Notes: generated by a model from the sequence alone, not told the origin. Positions 25,919 to 36,544 are shown, counted from the stretch's first letter. The stretch is DNA of 64,000 nucleotides from Streptomyces sp. YS415 (GCF_023544665.1 NZ_JAMJFL010000014.1:62001-126000); one strand, 5' to 3'. A program made the numbers and translations.

Positions 25919-26764
25919 ATGTCACCGGATTCCCCTCGCACCGGCCCCGCTGCCGGGGCGCCCGCTTCCGGAGCCCTGCTGCTCTGCCGGGCCGAGCCGG
26001 ACGCCGTCGCCCCCACCGCCCCGCTGCTGGGCACCCGCATGCCGCTCTGCCCCGCGGGGGAGTGGAGCGTGCTGGTGCCCGACGGGAGGCCCTGGGCGGA
26101 CGGCGACGAGCCCGTGGACCGTGTGCTGACCGGCTGGGCCACCGCCCTCGCGGTCGCCGCCCCCTGGCCCGTGCTCGCGCTGTGGTGGGACGAGGACCGG
26201 GCCGGCTACACCCTCGCGTCCGGCTTCCGCCGCCCCGTCGGATACGTCTGGCTCACCGACGGCACACCGGTCGGCGAGGACGAGGCCATGCGCACCTTCG
26301 CCGCCCGCCTCGGCCTCGACCCCGTCCTCGACATGGAGTCCCTGGAACGGCTCACCCGGCCCGACCCCGAAGCCGACGCCCGCGCGCGGCTGCTCGCCCT
26401 GCTCGCGGTCCTCACCCGGGCGGGCGTCTCGCTCCCCGCCGGTCTCACCCCCTGTGACCCCGCCGACGGCCTGCACGCGGCGGCCCGCGCCCAGCCGCAC
26501 ATCCGCCCCGACGACCGGCGCGGCCCGCACCGCGGCGTCCGCGCGGAGCTCGACGCGTTCGACGTCGGCCGCCTGGACCCCTGGCTCCCCTGGTCCGGCA
26601 CCCCCAAGGCCCGCCTGTTCGCGGCGGCCCAGCTCGCCGCGGGCCTGCCGCTCACCGCTCTCGGAGTGCGGCGCCGCAGCGGCGGCTGGACCGCGGCGGG
26701 GGCGCTCCTGCTGGCGCACGGCGCGATGGGACTGGCGTACGACGTGACCCGGCCGCGCGACTGA
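25919..26764 (+). CDS. conserved hypothetical protein with C-terminal hydrophobic segment
   Basis: A 281-residue protein of unknown function. The N-terminal half contains GEWSVLVPDGRPWADGDEPVDRVLTGWATALA and LALWWDEDRAGYTLASGFRRPVGYVWL in pieces. The C-terminal part has two weakly hydrophobic stretches, AAQLAAGLPLTALGV and AAGALLLAHGAMGLAYDV, perhaps membrane-associated. Codon bias fits a real Streptomyces gene. An ATG at 25919 is chosen; GTG at 25913 is also in frame. It is divergent from the PadR/DUF4097 unit. No domain was recognised. Confidence 0.75.
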   Translation: MSPDSPRTGPAAGAPASGALLLCRAEPDAVAPTAPLLGTRMPLCPAGEWSVLVPDGRPWADGDEPVDRVLTGWATALAVAAPWPVLALWWDEDRAGYTLASGFRRPVGYVWLTDGTPVGEDEAMRTFAARLGLDPVLDMESLERLTRPDPEADARARLLALLAVLTRAGVSLPAGLTPCDPADGLHAAARAQPHIRPDDRRGPHRGVRAELDAFDVGRLDPWLPWSGTPKARLFAAAQLAAGLPLTALGVRRRSGGWTAAGALLLAHGAMGLAYDVTRPRD

Positions 26765-26869
26765 CGACGGGGCGCCCTCGGGCACCCCGCTCCTCACCGC
26801 CGTCGGACCGCCGCAGGGCCGGAGTAAGGCCGCCGTAGGGCCGGAGTAAGGCCGTCGCAGGGCCCGTTG

Positions 26870-27049
26870 TTACTCGTCGTCCTCGTCGTCCAGCCGGGCC
26901 AGCCAGGTCGCGAGCCGCTCCACCGGCACCTCGAAGTCCGGGTTCAGGTCGACGAACGTGCGCAGCTGCTCGGCGAGCCACGCGAAGGAGACCTCCTCCT
27001 CGCCCCGCCGCTTCTCCAGTTCTTCGATGCCTCGGTCGGTGAAGTACAT
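26870..27049 (-). CDS. small DUF6104-type protein
   Basis: A 59-residue acidic protein, MYFTDRGIEELEKRRGEEEV onward to LARLDDEDDE. It is widely found just downstream of the kgd gene in Streptomyces, in my recollection as DUF6104. There are no membrane segments or metal sites. The ATG at 27049 is separated from kgd by a strong terminator, so it probably has its own promoter or depends on read-through. Its function is unknown. Confidence 0.75.
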   Translation of the reverse strand: MYFTDRGIEELEKRRGEEEVSFAWLAEQLRTFVDLNPDFEVPVERLATWLARLDDEDDE

Positions 27050-27064
27050 GCCCACCAGGATAAA

Positions 27065-27103
27065 CGGCAGGGCCGCACCCCCGGTCGGGGTGCGGCCCTG
27101 CCG
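27065..27103 (-). terminator. kgd terminator hairpin
   Basis: Perfect 17-bp stem (27065-27081 with 27087-27103) and a 5-base loop, starting 15 bases past the kgd stop on the minus strand. Confidence 0.85.
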
Positions 27104-27117
27104 GACACGAGGCGGAC

Positions 27118-30100
27118 CTACGCCTCGAACACCTCGCGGACGAGCTGCTCCTGCTCGGCCTGGTGGCGCTTGGCCGAACCCACCGCAGGCGACGAGCCGT
27201 GCGGGCGCGAGATGCGCCGCAGCCGCTCGCCGTGCGGGACGTCCGCGCCGACCGCCAGGTCCAGGTGGTCGATGAGGTTCAGGGCGATGAACGGCCACGC
27301 GCCCTGGTTCGCCGGCTCCTCCTGGGCCCACAGGTACTTCTCGGCGTTCGGGTACTTGGCGATCTCGGCCTGGAGCTCGGCACCCGGCAGCGGGTACAGG
27401 CGCTCGATGCGGATGATCGCCGTGTCCGTGACACCGCGCTTCTGCCGCTCGCCCTCCAGGTCGTAGTAGACCTTGCCGGCGCAGAAGACGACCTTCTTCA
27501 CCGCGGCCGGGTCGACCGAGGCGTCCCCGATGACCGGGCGGAACTGGCCCGTGGTGAACTCCTCCGCCTTCGACGCCGCGGCCTTCAGACGCAGCATCGA
27601 CTTCGGGGTGAAGACGATCAGCGGCTTGTGGTGCGGGTTGTGCACCTGCCAGCGCAGGAGGTGGAAGTAGTTCGACGGGGACGTCGGCATCGCGACCGTC
27701 ATGTTGTCCTGGGCGCACATCTGGAGGAAGCGCTCCGGGCGGGCCGAGGAGTGGTCCGGGCCCTGGCCCTCGTAGCCGTGCGGCAGCAGCAGGGTGACGC
27801 CGGAGGTCTGGCCCCACTTCTGCTCGGCGGAGGAGATGAACTCGTCCACGACCGTCTGCGCGCCGTTGACGAAGTCGCCGAACTGCGCCTCCCACATCAC
27901 CAGGGACTCGGGGCGGGCCAGCGAGTAGCCGTACTCGAAGCCCATCGCCGCGTACTCGGAGAGCAGGGAGTTGTAGACGTTCAGGCGCGCCTGGTCCTCG
28001 GAGAGGTACATCAGCGGCGTGAACTCGTCGCCCGTCTCACGGTCGATGATCACCGCGTGCCGCTGGCCGAAGGTGCCGCGCTGGGAGTCCTGGCCGGCGA
28101 GGCGGACCGGGACGCCCTCCAGGAGCAGCGAGCCGATCGCGAGGGTCTCGCCCATGCCCCAGTCGATCGTGCCGTCCTCGACCATCGACGCCCGGCGCTG
28201 CAGCTGCGGCAGCAGGCGCGGGTGGACGGTGATGCTGTCGGGGATGTTGACCTGGGACTCGGCGATCCGCTTGACGACCTCGGCGCTGACCGCGGTGTTC
28301 ACCGCGACCGGGAACTCGGCCTGCGGGTCCGACGGCTCGGCCGCGGACGGCTGCGAGGTGGCCTCACGGACCTCCGTGAAGACCTTCTCCAGCTGGCCCT
28401 GGTAGTCCTGGAGCGCCTGCTCGGCCTCTTCCAGGGTGATGTCGCCGCGACCGATGAGGGACTCGGTGTACAGCTTGCGCACCGAGCGCTTCTTGTCGAT
28501 CAGGTCGTACATCAGCGGCTGGGTGAAGGCCGGGTTGTCCGACTCGTTGTGACCGCGCCGGCGGTAGCAGATGAGGTCGATCACCACGTCCTTGTTGAAC
28601 GCCTGGCGGAACTCGAAGGCCAGGCGGGCAACGCGGACGACCGCCTCGGGGTCGTCGCCGTTCACGTGGAAGATCGGCGCCTCGATCATGCGGGCCACGT
28701 CGGTGGCGTACATCGAGGAGCGCGACGACTCGGGAGCCGCGGTGAAGCCGACCTGGTTGTTGATGACGATGTGGACCGTGCCGCCGGTGCGGTAGCCGCG
28801 CAGCTGCGACATGTTCAGGGTCTCGGCCACCACGCCCTGGCCCGCGAAGGCCGCGTCGCCGTGCAGCGCCACCGGCAGGACGGTGAAGTCCGTGCCGCCC
28901 TTGTTGATGATGTCCTGCTTGGCGCGGGCGACGCCCTCCAGGACCGGGTCGACGGCTTCGAGGTGCGAGGGGTTCGCGACCAGCGACACCTTGATCTGCT
29001 CGCCGTCCAGGCCCGTGAAGGTGCCCTCGGCGCCCAGGTGGTACTTCACGTCGCCGGAGCCGTGCATCGACTTCGGGTCGAGGTTGCCCTCGAACTCGCG
29101 GAAGATCTGGGCGTACGACTTGCCGACGATGTTCGCCAGCACGTTCAGCCGGCCGCGGTGGGCCATGCCGATGACGACCTCGTCCAGCCGCGACTCCGCC
29201 GCGCTGTCGATGACCGCGTCCAGCAGCGGGATGACCGACTCGCCGCCCTCCAGGGAGAAGCGCTTCTGGCCGACGTACTTCGTCTGCAGGAAGGTCTCGA
29301 AGGCCTCAGCGGCGTTCAGCCGGCGCAGGATGCGCAGCTGCTCCTCGCGCTCCGGCTTGGTGTGCGCCCGCTCGATGCGGTCCTGGATCCACTTGCGCTG
29401 CTTGGGGTCCTGGATGTGCATGAACTCGACGCCGGTGGTGCGGCAGTACGAGTCGCGCAGCACGCCGAGGATGTCGCGCAGCTTCATCAGGGACTTGCCC
29501 GCGAAACCGCCGACCGCGAACTCGCGCTCCAGGTCCCACAGGGTGAGGCCGTGCTCGGTGATGTCCAGGTCGGGGTGCTTGCGCTGGCGGTACTCCAGCG
29601 GGTCGGTGTCGGCCATGACGTGGCCGCGGACCCGGTAGGAGTGGATCAGCTCGAAGACCCGGGCGGCCTTGGTGACGTCGTCGTCGTGGCTGGCGTCGAT
29701 GTCCTTGAGCCAGCGGACCGGCTCGTAGGGGATCCGCAGCGCCTCGAAGATGTCGTCGTAGAAGCCGTTCTCACCGAGGAGGAGGTTCGCGACCTGGCGC
29801 AGGAACTCGCCGGAGGCGGCGCCCTGGATGACCCGGTGGTCGTAGGTCGACGTGAGCGTCATGACCTTCGAGATGCCGAGCTTGTTCAGGGTGTCCTGGG
29901 AGGTGCCCTGGAACTCCGCCGGGTAGTCCATGGAGCCGACGCCCATGATGACCGACTGGCCGGGCATCAGACGCGGGACCGAGTGGACGGTGCCGAGGCC
30001 GCCGGGGTTGGTCAGGGAGACCGTGACGCCGGAGAAGTCGTCCATCGTCAGCTTGCCGTCGCGGGCGCGGCGGACGATGTCCTCGTAGGCCTGCCAGAAC

Positions 30101-30906
30101 TCGAAGAAGTTCAGCGTCTCGGCCTTCTTGATCGCCGCGACGACCAGCTGGCGGTCGCCGTTGGGCTTGACCAGGTCGATGGCGAGGCCGAGGTTGACGT
30201 GCGCCGGCTTGATCAGCGTCGGCTTGCCGTCCTTCTCACCGAACGCGTAGTTCATCGCCGGCATGGCCTTGATGGCCTGCACCATCGCGTAGCCGATCAG
30301 GTGCGTGAAGGAGATCTTCCCGCCCCGGGCCCGCTTGAGGTGGTTGTTGATGACGATGCGGTTGTCGAAGAGCAGCTTCACCGGGACCGCGCGCACGGAC
30401 GTGGCCGTGGGCAGCTCCAGCGAGGCGTTCATGTTCTTCGCGACCGCGGCGGCCGGGCCGCGCAGCGGCACCAGCTCGGGGCCCTCCGGGGCCGCGGCGG
30501 CCGGAGCGGCCTTCGCGGCGGCCGGCTTGGCGGCGGCGGGCTTGGCCGGAGCCGGAGCCGGAGCCGGAGCCTGGGCCGGAGCGGCGGGCGCCGGCGCGGC
30601 AGGCGCGGCGGCGGCCGGCTGCGGGGCGGCGGGGGCCGGAGCCGCGGGGGCGGCCGGAGCGGATGCGGCGGGCGCGGCGGCCTCCGGGGCCGCGTTGCTC
30701 GCCGGAGCCGGGGCGGCAGGCGCCCCCGGCTTGTAGTCGGCGAAGAAGTCCCACCAGGCTCGGTCTACCGAATTCGGGTCCTGGAGGTACTGCTGATAGA
30801 TCTCGTCGACGAGCCACTCATTGGGACCGAACGCAGCAGCGGGATTCTTGCCCGCTTGGTCGGTGTCGGTCGAGATGCTCGAGTTACTGGGGGACTGTGG
30901 CGACAC
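27118..30906 (-). CDS. kgd: multifunctional 2-oxoglutarate decarboxylase / 2-oxoglutarate dehydrogenase E1-E2-like (Kgd)
   Basis: A 1262-residue actinobacterial fusion enzyme of the TCA cycle. Residues ~25-60 are the E1 N-terminal segment ([20 protein letters not shown]). Residues ~65-140 are an alanine/proline linker. Residues ~145-370 are an E2-like succinyltransferase domain ending in the catalytic motif [19 protein letters not shown]. The remainder is the thiamine-diphosphate E1 domain ([57 protein letters not shown]). It decarboxylates 2-oxoglutarate, feeding succinyl-CoA with lipoyl partners, or succinic semialdehyde. There is no lipoyl domain. In relatives it is inhibited by the FHA protein GarA/OdhI. 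GTG start at 30906 with GAGGG upstream. Confidence 0.95.
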   Translation of the reverse strand: MSPQSPSNSSISTDTDQAGKNPAAAFGPNEWLVDEIYQQYLQDPNSVDRAWWDFFADYKPGAPAAPAPASNAAPEAAAPAASAPAAPAAPAPAAPQPAAAAPAAPAPAAPAQAPAPAPAPAKPAAAKPAAAKAAPAAAAPEGPELVPLRGPAAAVAKNMNASLELPTATSVRAVPVKLLFDNRIVINNHLKRARGGKISFTHLIGYAMVQAIKAMPAMNYAFGEKDGKPTLIKPAHVNLGLAIDLVKPNGDRQLVVAAIKKAETLNFFEFWQAYEDIVRRARDGKLTMDDFSGVTVSLTNPGGLGTVHSVPRLMPGQSVIMGVGSMDYPAEFQGTSQDTLNKLGISKVMTLTSTYDHRVIQGAASGEFLRQVANLLLGENGFYDDIFEALRIPYEPVRWLKDIDASHDDDVTKAARVFELIHSYRVRGHVMADTDPLEYRQRKHPDLDITEHGLTLWDLEREFAVGGFAGKSLMKLRDILGVLRDSYCRTTGVEFMHIQDPKQRKWIQDRIERAHTKPEREEQLRILRRLNAAEAFETFLQTKYVGQKRFSLEGGESVIPLLDAVIDSAAESRLDEVVIGMAHRGRLNVLANIVGKSYAQIFREFEGNLDPKSMHGSGDVKYHLGAEGTFTGLDGEQIKVSLVANPSHLEAVDPVLEGVARAKQDIINKGGTDFTVLPVALHGDAAFAGQGVVAETLNMSQLRGYRTGGTVHIVINNQVGFTAAPESSRSSMYATDVARMIEAPIFHVNGDDPEAVVRVARLAFEFRQAFNKDVVIDLICYRRRGHNESDNPAFTQPLMYDLIDKKRSVRKLYTESLIGRGDITLEEAEQALQDYQGQLEKVFTEVREATSQPSAAEPSDPQAEFPVAVNTAVSAEVVKRIAESQVNIPDSITVHPRLLPQLQRRASMVEDGTIDWGMGETLAIGSLLLEGVPVRLAGQDSQRGTFGQRHAVIIDRETGDEFTPLMYLSEDQARLNVYNSLLSEYAAMGFEYGYSLARPESLVMWEAQFGDFVNGAQTVVDEFISSAEQKWGQTSGVTLLLPHGYEGQGPDHSSARPERFLQMCAQDNMTVAMPTSPSNYFHLLRWQVHNPHHKPLIVFTPKSMLRLKAAASKAEEFTTGQFRPVIGDASVDPAAVKKVVFCAGKVYYDLEGERQKRGVTDTAIIRIERLYPLPGAELQAEIAKYPNAEKYLWAQEEPANQGAWPFIALNLIDHLDLAVGADVPHGERLRRISRPHGSSPAVGSAKRHQAEQEQLVREVFEA

Positions 30907-31187
30907 GGCGGCAACCGCCCTCTTCCGCTTCACAAGGTGATGGACAGCGGGAATAAAGGCTACGCCTCCCCGGCGGGGAAGGTCAGTCCGGGCCCGTTCA
31001 TCGTCGCGTAAGTCACATTGCAGAGCGTGTTTCGGGCTTGGAAATGGCGGGAAACAAGCGTGGTTCCGCTTGCTCAGGGATGCGTCGATAGCGGCCTGAC
31101 GCGCCGACAGCGCGGGCCTCTGCCTGATCACACGTGTCCGGCTGCCCGAACGCCCGTGGATCTTGTGGCTCCGGTTCGAACCCTACG

Positions 31188-32294
31188 TCAACTCGACGCG
31201 GAAGGCAGTCCCGGAAGAGTGACAAGAATCCGGCAACCCCGCTCGGATTCAGCCACTCCGATCCGGCCGCCGTGCAGATCCACCGCCCAGCGGGCGATGG
31301 CCAGCCCCAGCCCCGTACCGCCGTCGCTGCCCGGACCGTGCGGCGAGGAGACCGCGCCGCGGTTGAACCGCTCGAACACCCGGTGCCACTCCGACTTCGG
31401 GATGCCGGGCCCCTCGTCCAGCACCTCCAGCTCCAGCGACTCGGGCCAGTGCCCGCGGCGGGCCTTCACCGTCACGCGCCCGTGCGCGGGGCTGTGCTTG
31501 ACCGCGTTGTCGATGAGATTCGCCACGACCTGGTGGATGCGCTCGGGGTCCGCGTGCGCGGTCAGCTCCGGCGGGGAGACGTCAAGGTGCAGATGGACGT
31601 CCGTACGGGTGTGGCCGCCCGAGCCCGAGGCGATGCCCGCGCGCGTGGAGGCGACCATGTTGGCCTCCTTCAGCACCCCGGACAGATAGGGCCACACCTC
31701 GAACCGGCGCTTCTTCAGCGGTACGACGCCGTTGTCGAGGCGGGACAGGTCCATCAGCGTCTCGACCAGGCGGCCGAGGCGCTCCGTCTGCTTCAGCGCG
31801 GTGCGCATGGTCTCGGGGTCGGCCTCGGTGACCCCGTCGACGATGTTCTCCAGCACCGCGCGCAGGCCCGCGATGGGGGTGCGCAGCTCGTGCGAGACGT
31901 TCGCGACCAGCTCCTTGCGCTGCTGGTCCTGGGCCTCCAGCTCGTCGGCCATGACGTTGATCGTCTGGGCCAGGTCGCCCAGCTCGTCGCGGCGGTTCTC
32001 GCGCACCCGGCGGGAGTAGTCGCCGTGCGAGATCGAGCGGGCCACCGTGTTCATCTCGTCCAGCGGCGCGGTGAGCGAGTGCGCCACGAACTGGGTGATG
32101 AGCAGGGTGGCGATCATCGAGAAGACCGTGATGAAGCGCAGCTCGGTCTTGGTCTGCACCGCGATCATCGACAGACCGGTGGTGATCAGCACCGAGATGA
32201 CGACCAGCGCGCCCAGCTTGGTCTTGATCGAGAACGGTCGTACGCCGCCCCAGGGCTCCCTGGGGCCTCTCCGCGCGGCCGGCCCGTCGCTCAT
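31188..32294 (-). CDS. sensor histidine kinase
   Basis: A 368-residue membrane histidine kinase. Two adjacent membrane segments (LGALVVISVLITTGLSMIAV and FITVFSMIATLLITQFVAHSL) lie at ~27-72 with almost no extracytoplasmic loop, so it may sense within the membrane. HAMP follows at ~73-125, the phospho-acceptor His135 is in VANVSHELRTPIAGL, and the ATPase has N-box VVANLIDNAVKHSP, G1 LDEGPGIP and G2 GGTGLGLAIA. The ATG overlaps the stop of the response regulator by four bases, so the two are coupled. The signal is unknown. Confidence 0.92.
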   Translation of the reverse strand: MSDGPAARRGPREPWGGVRPFSIKTKLGALVVISVLITTGLSMIAVQTKTELRFITVFSMIATLLITQFVAHSLTAPLDEMNTVARSISHGDYSRRVRENRRDELGDLAQTINVMADELEAQDQQRKELVANVSHELRTPIAGLRAVLENIVDGVTEADPETMRTALKQTERLGRLVETLMDLSRLDNGVVPLKKRRFEVWPYLSGVLKEANMVASTRAGIASGSGGHTRTDVHLHLDVSPPELTAHADPERIHQVVANLIDNAVKHSPAHGRVTVKARRGHWPESLELEVLDEGPGIPKSEWHRVFERFNRGAVSSPHGPGSDGGTGLGLAIARWAVDLHGGRIGVAESERGCRILVTLPGLPSASS

Positions 32295-33028
32295 GGCGTC
32301 GGGGTCTCCAGGGCGTAGCCGACGCCGTGCACGGTGCGGATGCGCTCGGCGCCGATCTTCCGGCGCAGCGCCTTGATGTGGCTGTCGACGGTCCGGGTAC
32401 CGGAGGCGTCCGCCCAGTCCCACACCTCGGCGAGCAGCTGCTCACGGGAGAGCACCGCGCGCGGGGTGTTCGCCAGGCACACCAGCAGGTCGAACTCGGT
32501 GGGCGTCAGGTGGACGTCCTCGCTGCGCACCCGCACCCGGCGCTGCGCGTGGTCGATCTCCAGTTCGCCGAGGCGCAGTATGCCGGTGCGCGGGGTGGAG
32601 GCGGCGATCGCGGCCCGCTCCACGCGGCGCAGCAGCACATGGACGCGGGCCGCCAGCTCCCGCATCGAGAACGGCTTGGTCATGTAGTCGTCGGCGCCGA
32701 CACCGAGGCCGACCAGCATGTCGGTCTCGTCGTCGCGCGCGGTGAGCATCAGCACCGGGACCGGGCGCTGCGCCTGGACGCGACGGCAGACCTCCAGGCC
32801 GTCGAAGCCCGGCAGCATGATGTCGAGGATCAGCAGGTCGGGCTGCCAGGCCTCCGCCGTGTCGACGGCCGCGGGCCCGTCGCCGGCGGTCTGCACGAGG
32901 AATCCCTCGGCGCGCAGGCGGGCCGCGATGGCGTCCACGATGGTCGCATCGTCCTCGACCACCAGCACCCGGCGCTGTGCGCCGGGTGTCGCCGTCGTGC
33001 CGTTGTGGGAGGTGTGTGTCTGCTCCAT
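32291..33028 (-). CDS. OmpR-family response regulator
   Basis: A 245-residue response regulator. The receiver has the acidic pair VLVVEDD, phospho-acceptor Asp69 in LLILDIMLPG, LTARDD and the Lys in DYMTKPFSMREL. The C-terminal winged helix is OmpR type (LTPTEFDLLVCLANTPRAVL, RTVDSHIKALRRKIG, IRTVHGVGYAL). Residues 1-18 are a short disordered leader. AGGGGCGGG precedes the ATG at 33028. It is the first gene of the two-component operon; the targets are unknown. Confidence 0.93.
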   Translation of the reverse strand: MEQTHTSHNGTTATPGAQRRVLVVEDDATIVDAIAARLRAEGFLVQTAGDGPAAVDTAEAWQPDLLILDIMLPGFDGLEVCRRVQAQRPVPVLMLTARDDETDMLVGLGVGADDYMTKPFSMRELAARVHVLLRRVERAAIAASTPRTGILRLGELEIDHAQRRVRVRSEDVHLTPTEFDLLVCLANTPRAVLSREQLLAEVWDWADASGTRTVDSHIKALRRKIGAERIRTVHGVGYALETPTP

Positions 33029-33162
33029 CGCCCGCCCCTGAAGTTGCTTTCCGGAATCCGTGGGGTGATCCGTTTGTCTGGCACATGCCTGCGCATGCTT
33101 GCGATTGACGCTTGAATGATCCGCGCCAGGGCAGCAGCGTACGGGGAGCCACCGCAGCTCGG

Positions 33163-33840
33163 CTATCCAGGTCCGACGGCGAGGTGCACGACGTCGGGAA
33201 CGCCCCGGGCAACGGGGATCTCTTCGGTACGCACCTGATTGAACCCGGCATTCCGCAAGGTTTCTTCGAATTCCGGAGAGGGCTGCGCGGACCACACGGC
33301 CAGCACTCCGCCGGGGCTCAAAACCCTTGCGCAGCTTGCCAGTCCGGCCACCGAGTACAGGCCCTGGTTGCCCTCCGTGACGGTCCAGCCGGGGCCGTTG
33401 TCGATGTCGAGACACAGCGCGTCGAACGTGTCGGATGTCTCATTGACGTAGGCGAGGAGATCCGTTTCGAGGATGTCGGTGCGCGGGTCGCGGAAGGCCT
33501 GCCGGGTGAGGTCGCGGAGGGGTCCGGTGCGGTGCCAGTCGATGACGGCGGGCTCGCGTTCGACGACCGCGATCCGCCCCCAGCGCGGATCGGCGGCGGC
33601 GTGTGCGAGCGAGAACCCCACGCCGAGACCGCCGATCAGCACGCTCGGCTCCGGTCTGCCGTCGAGGGCGTCCCGTGCCGCGTCGACGAGCAGCCGCTCG
33701 GAGCGGCCGTCGGACGTGTCCATGAGGAAGCAGCCGTTGGCGATGATCTGCAGCAGATCGCCGTGCCGCCGCAGCACGACCTCGCCGTGCGGGCCTTCGC
33801 GACGGTCCAGGACTTCGGGGATGTCATACGAAGCGGGCAT
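33163..33840 (-). CDS. spermidine synthase-like methyltransferase-fold protein
   Basis: A 225-residue protein with the spermidine-synthase/Rossmann methyltransferase fold: EVVLRRHGDLLQIIANGCFLMDTS at the start, VLIGGLGVGFSLAHAAADP for nucleotide binding, and VVEREPAVIDWHR and DTFDALCLDIDNGPGW for the acidic positions. The aspartates needed for polyamine binding in true spermidine synthases are only partly evident, so the real substrate is uncertain. It stands alone between the two-component operon and lon, divergent from lon. The ATG start is at 33840. Confidence 0.83.
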   Translation of the reverse strand: MPASYDIPEVLDRREGPHGEVVLRRHGDLLQIIANGCFLMDTSDGRSERLLVDAARDALDGRPEPSVLIGGLGVGFSLAHAAADPRWGRIAVVEREPAVIDWHRTGPLRDLTRQAFRDPRTDILETDLLAYVNETSDTFDALCLDIDNGPGWTVTEGNQGLYSVAGLASCARVLSPGGVLAVWSAQPSPEFEETLRNAGFNQVRTEEIPVARGVPDVVHLAVGPG

Positions 33841-34021
33841 CCGCCCATCTTGGCAGGCCCGGCCGCGCCGTCCCCGCTGTACCCGAGGAATCAGCCGAGG
33901 ACAGCGGGGTGTTGGACATCGGGAGTGCTCTCCCGCGGGCCCTCGTACCCGTCGCCTCCGGTCCTGAGCGGTGATCGCTCACAGCGAACGGCGGTCGGGG
34001 AACATTCAAGCTCTCCCGAGC

Positions 34022-34042
34022 ATTGAGTCGGCATAGCTCAAC
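34022..34042 (+). promoter_or_regulatory. HAIR-like HspR-binding element upstream of lon
   Basis: ATTGAGT-N7-GCTCAAC (34022-34042) resembles the HAIR consensus CTTGAGT-N7-ACTCAAG, with the exact 7-base spacer and 11 of 14 arm positions matching. lon is a known HspR target in Streptomyces lividans, so heat-shock control is likely. Confidence 0.7.
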
Positions 34043-34063
34043 TTGACTGCCGAAGGGGAGATC

Positions 34064-36478
34064 ATGGGATCGACGTCCGCACCGCTCACCCTGCCCGTGC
34101 TGCCGCTCGACGACGAGGTCGTGCTGCCCGGAATGGTGGTCCCGCTGGATCTGAACGACGCCGATGTACGCGCCGCCGTGGAGGCCGCCCAAGCGGCCGC
34201 CGGGTCCCAGCCGGGCAAGCCACGGGTGCTGCTGGTTCCACGCATCGACGGCACGTACGCGAGCACCGGTGTGCTCGGCACGGTGGAGCAGGTGGGCCGG
34301 CTCGCCGACGGCGACCCGGGCGCCCTGATCCGCGGCCGCGGCCGGGTGCGGATCGGCGCCGGGACCACCGGTCCCGGCGCCGCCCTGTGGGTCGAGGGCA
34401 CCCGGACCGACGAGAGCGCCCCCGACCCGCTGCCGGGACAGGTCGCCGACCTGGTGAAGGAGTACAAGGCGCTCGCCACAGCCTGGCTGCGCAAGCGCGG
34501 CGCCTGGCAGGTCGTGGACCGGGTCCAGGCCATCGACGACGTGTCCGCGCTCGCCGACAACTCCGGGTACTCGCCGTTCCTCACCACCGAACAGAAGGTG
34601 GCGCTGCTGGAGACCGCCGACCCGGTCGCCCGCCTCAGGCTCGCCACCCAGCAACTGCGCGACCACCTCGCCGAGCAGGACGTCGCCGAGACCATCGCCA
34701 AGGACGTCCAGGAAGGCGTCGACAAGCAGCAGCGCGAGTTCCTGCTGCGCCGCCAGCTGGAGGCCGTGCGCAAGGAACTGCGCGAGCTCAACGGCGAGGC
34801 GGAGGGCGAGGAGTCCGACGACTACCGCGCCCGCGTCGAGGCCGCCGACCTGCCGGAGAAGGTCCGCGAGGCGGCCCTGAAGGAGGTCGACAAGCTGGAG
34901 CGCTCCAGCGACCAGTCACCCGAGGGCTCCTGGATCCGGACCTGGCTCGACACGGTCCTCGAACTGCCCTGGAACGAACGGACCGAGGACGCCTACGACA
35001 TCCAGGGCGCGAAGTCCGTCCTGGACGCCGAGCACGCGGGCCTGGAGGACGTGAAGGAACGGATCACCGAGTACCTCGCGGTGCGCAAGCGCCGCAACGA
35101 CCGGGGACTCGGGGTCGTCGGCGGCCGGCGCGGCGGTGCCGTCCTGGCCCTCGTCGGCCCGCCCGGTGTCGGCAAGACCTCGCTCGGCGAGTCGGTCGCC
35201 CACGCCATGGGGCGCAAGTTCGTCCGCGTCGCCCTCGGCGGTGTCCGGGACGAGGCGGAGATCCGCGGCCACCGGCGTACGTACGTCGGCGCGCTGCCCG
35301 GCCGGATCGTGCGGGCGATCAAGGAGGCCGGGTCCATGAACCCGGTGGTCCTGCTCGACGAGATCGACAAGGTGGGCTCCGACTTCCGCGGCGACCCGGC
35401 CGCGGCGCTGCTGGAGGTCCTGGACCCCGCGCAGAACCACACCTTCCGCGACCACTACCTGGAGGTCGAACTCGACCTCAGCGACGTGGTGTTCCTCGCC
35501 ACGGCCAACGTCCTGGAGGCCATCCCGGAGGCCCTGCTCGACCGTATGGAGCTGGTCCGCCTCGACGGCTACACCGAGGACGAGAAGGTCGTCATCGCCC
35601 GCGACCACCTGCTGCCGCGCCAGCTGGAGCGGGCAGGTCTCGACAAGGACGAGGTGACCCTGGACGAGAGCGCCCTGCGCAGGCTCGCCGGTGAGTACAC
35701 GCGCGAGGCGGGCGTGCGCACCCTGGAGCGCTCGATCGCGAGGCTGCTCCGCAAGGTTGCGGCCCAGCACGAACTGGGCGAGCGGGAACTGCCGTTCACC
35801 GTGACCGACGGCGAGCTGCGCGGACTGATCGGCCGCCCGCACCACGTGCCCGAGTCGGCCCAGGACCCGGCGGAACGCCGTACGGCCGTCCCGGGCGTGG
35901 CGACCGGCCTCGCGGTGACCGGCGCCGGCGGTGACGTGCTGTTCGTGGAGGCGTCCCTGGCCGACCCGGAGACGGGCGCGGCGGGGCTGACCCTGACCGG
36001 TCAGCTCGGTGACGTGATGAAGGAGAGCGCGCAGATCGCCCTGTCCTTCCTCCGCTCGCACGGCGCCGAGCTCGAACTGCCGGTGGCCGACCTGAAGGAC
36101 CGGGGTGTGCACATCCACTTCCCGGCGGGCGCGGTGCCGAAGGACGGGCCGAGCGCGGGCATCACGATGACGACGGCGCTCGCCTCGCTGCTGTCGGGCC
36201 GGCTGGTCCGCACGGACGTGGCGATGACGGGCGAGGTGTCCCTGACGGGGCGGGTGCTGCCGATCGGCGGAGTGAAGCAGAAGCTGTTGGCCGCGCACCG
36301 GGCGGGCGTCACGACCGTGATCATCCCGAAGCGCAACGAGCCGGACCTGGACGACGTCCCCGCCGAGGTCCTCGACAAGCTCGACGTGCACGCCGTGACG
36401 GACGTACGGCAGGTGCTCGACCTGGCCCTGTCCCCGGCCACGGCGGAAGCGCGGCCGGAGGTTCCGGCGGCGGCGTGA
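34064..36478 (+). CDS. lon: ATP-dependent protease La (Lon)
   Basis: A cytoplasmic AAA+ serine protease of 804 residues that degrades damaged and regulatory proteins. The N-terminal LON domain (LPVLPLDDEVVLPGMVVPLDL in pieces) and coiled-coil region come first. Walker A GPPGVGKT is at ~364-371 and Walker B VVLLDEIDKVG follows. The protease domain has catalytic Ser697 in KDGPSAGITM and Lys740 in GGVKQKLLAAHRAG. GGGGAG precedes the ATG at 34064. A HAIR-like element just upstream suggests repression by HspR. A terminator follows. Confidence 0.97.
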   Translation: MGSTSAPLTLPVLPLDDEVVLPGMVVPLDLNDADVRAAVEAAQAAAGSQPGKPRVLLVPRIDGTYASTGVLGTVEQVGRLADGDPGALIRGRGRVRIGAGTTGPGAALWVEGTRTDESAPDPLPGQVADLVKEYKALATAWLRKRGAWQVVDRVQAIDDVSALADNSGYSPFLTTEQKVALLETADPVARLRLATQQLRDHLAEQDVAETIAKDVQEGVDKQQREFLLRRQLEAVRKELRELNGEAEGEESDDYRARVEAADLPEKVREAALKEVDKLERSSDQSPEGSWIRTWLDTVLELPWNERTEDAYDIQGAKSVLDAEHAGLEDVKERITEYLAVRKRRNDRGLGVVGGRRGGAVLALVGPPGVGKTSLGESVAHAMGRKFVRVALGGVRDEAEIRGHRRTYVGALPGRIVRAIKEAGSMNPVVLLDEIDKVGSDFRGDPAAALLEVLDPAQNHTFRDHYLEVELDLSDVVFLATANVLEAIPEALLDRMELVRLDGYTEDEKVVIARDHLLPRQLERAGLDKDEVTLDESALRRLAGEYTREAGVRTLERSIARLLRKVAAQHELGERELPFTVTDGELRGLIGRPHHVPESAQDPAERRTAVPGVATGLAVTGAGGDVLFVEASLADPETGAAGLTLTGQLGDVMKESAQIALSFLRSHGAELELPVADLKDRGVHIHFPAGAVPKDGPSAGITMTTALASLLSGRLVRTDVAMTGEVSLTGRVLPIGGVKQKLLAAHRAGVTTVIIPKRNEPDLDDVPAEVLDKLDVHAVTDVRQVLDLALSPATAEARPEVPAAA

Positions 36479-36498
36479 CGGACGCTGCCGGACGAAGG

Positions 36499-36536
36499 CG
36501 AAGGCCCGGCTCCCGAGAGGGAGGCCCGGGCCTTCG
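36499..36536. terminator. terminator between lon and the lysozyme gene
   Basis: An imperfect hairpin (left arm 36499-36514, loop GAGA, right arm 36519-36536) lies between two convergent genes and likely serves both. Confidence 0.7.
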
Positions 36537-36544
36537 TCGCGCGC

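Noticed and set aside
27163-31011. 1282-codon plus-strand frame opposite kgd
   Set aside because: Shadow frame of the kgd gene: no domains, with an amino-acid content typical of antisense GC-rich sequence.
31160-31200. GGTTCGAACC resembling a tRNA T-loop upstream of kgd
   Set aside because: The bases around it cannot form the T-stem, acceptor or anticodon arms on either strand, so it is only a palindrome.
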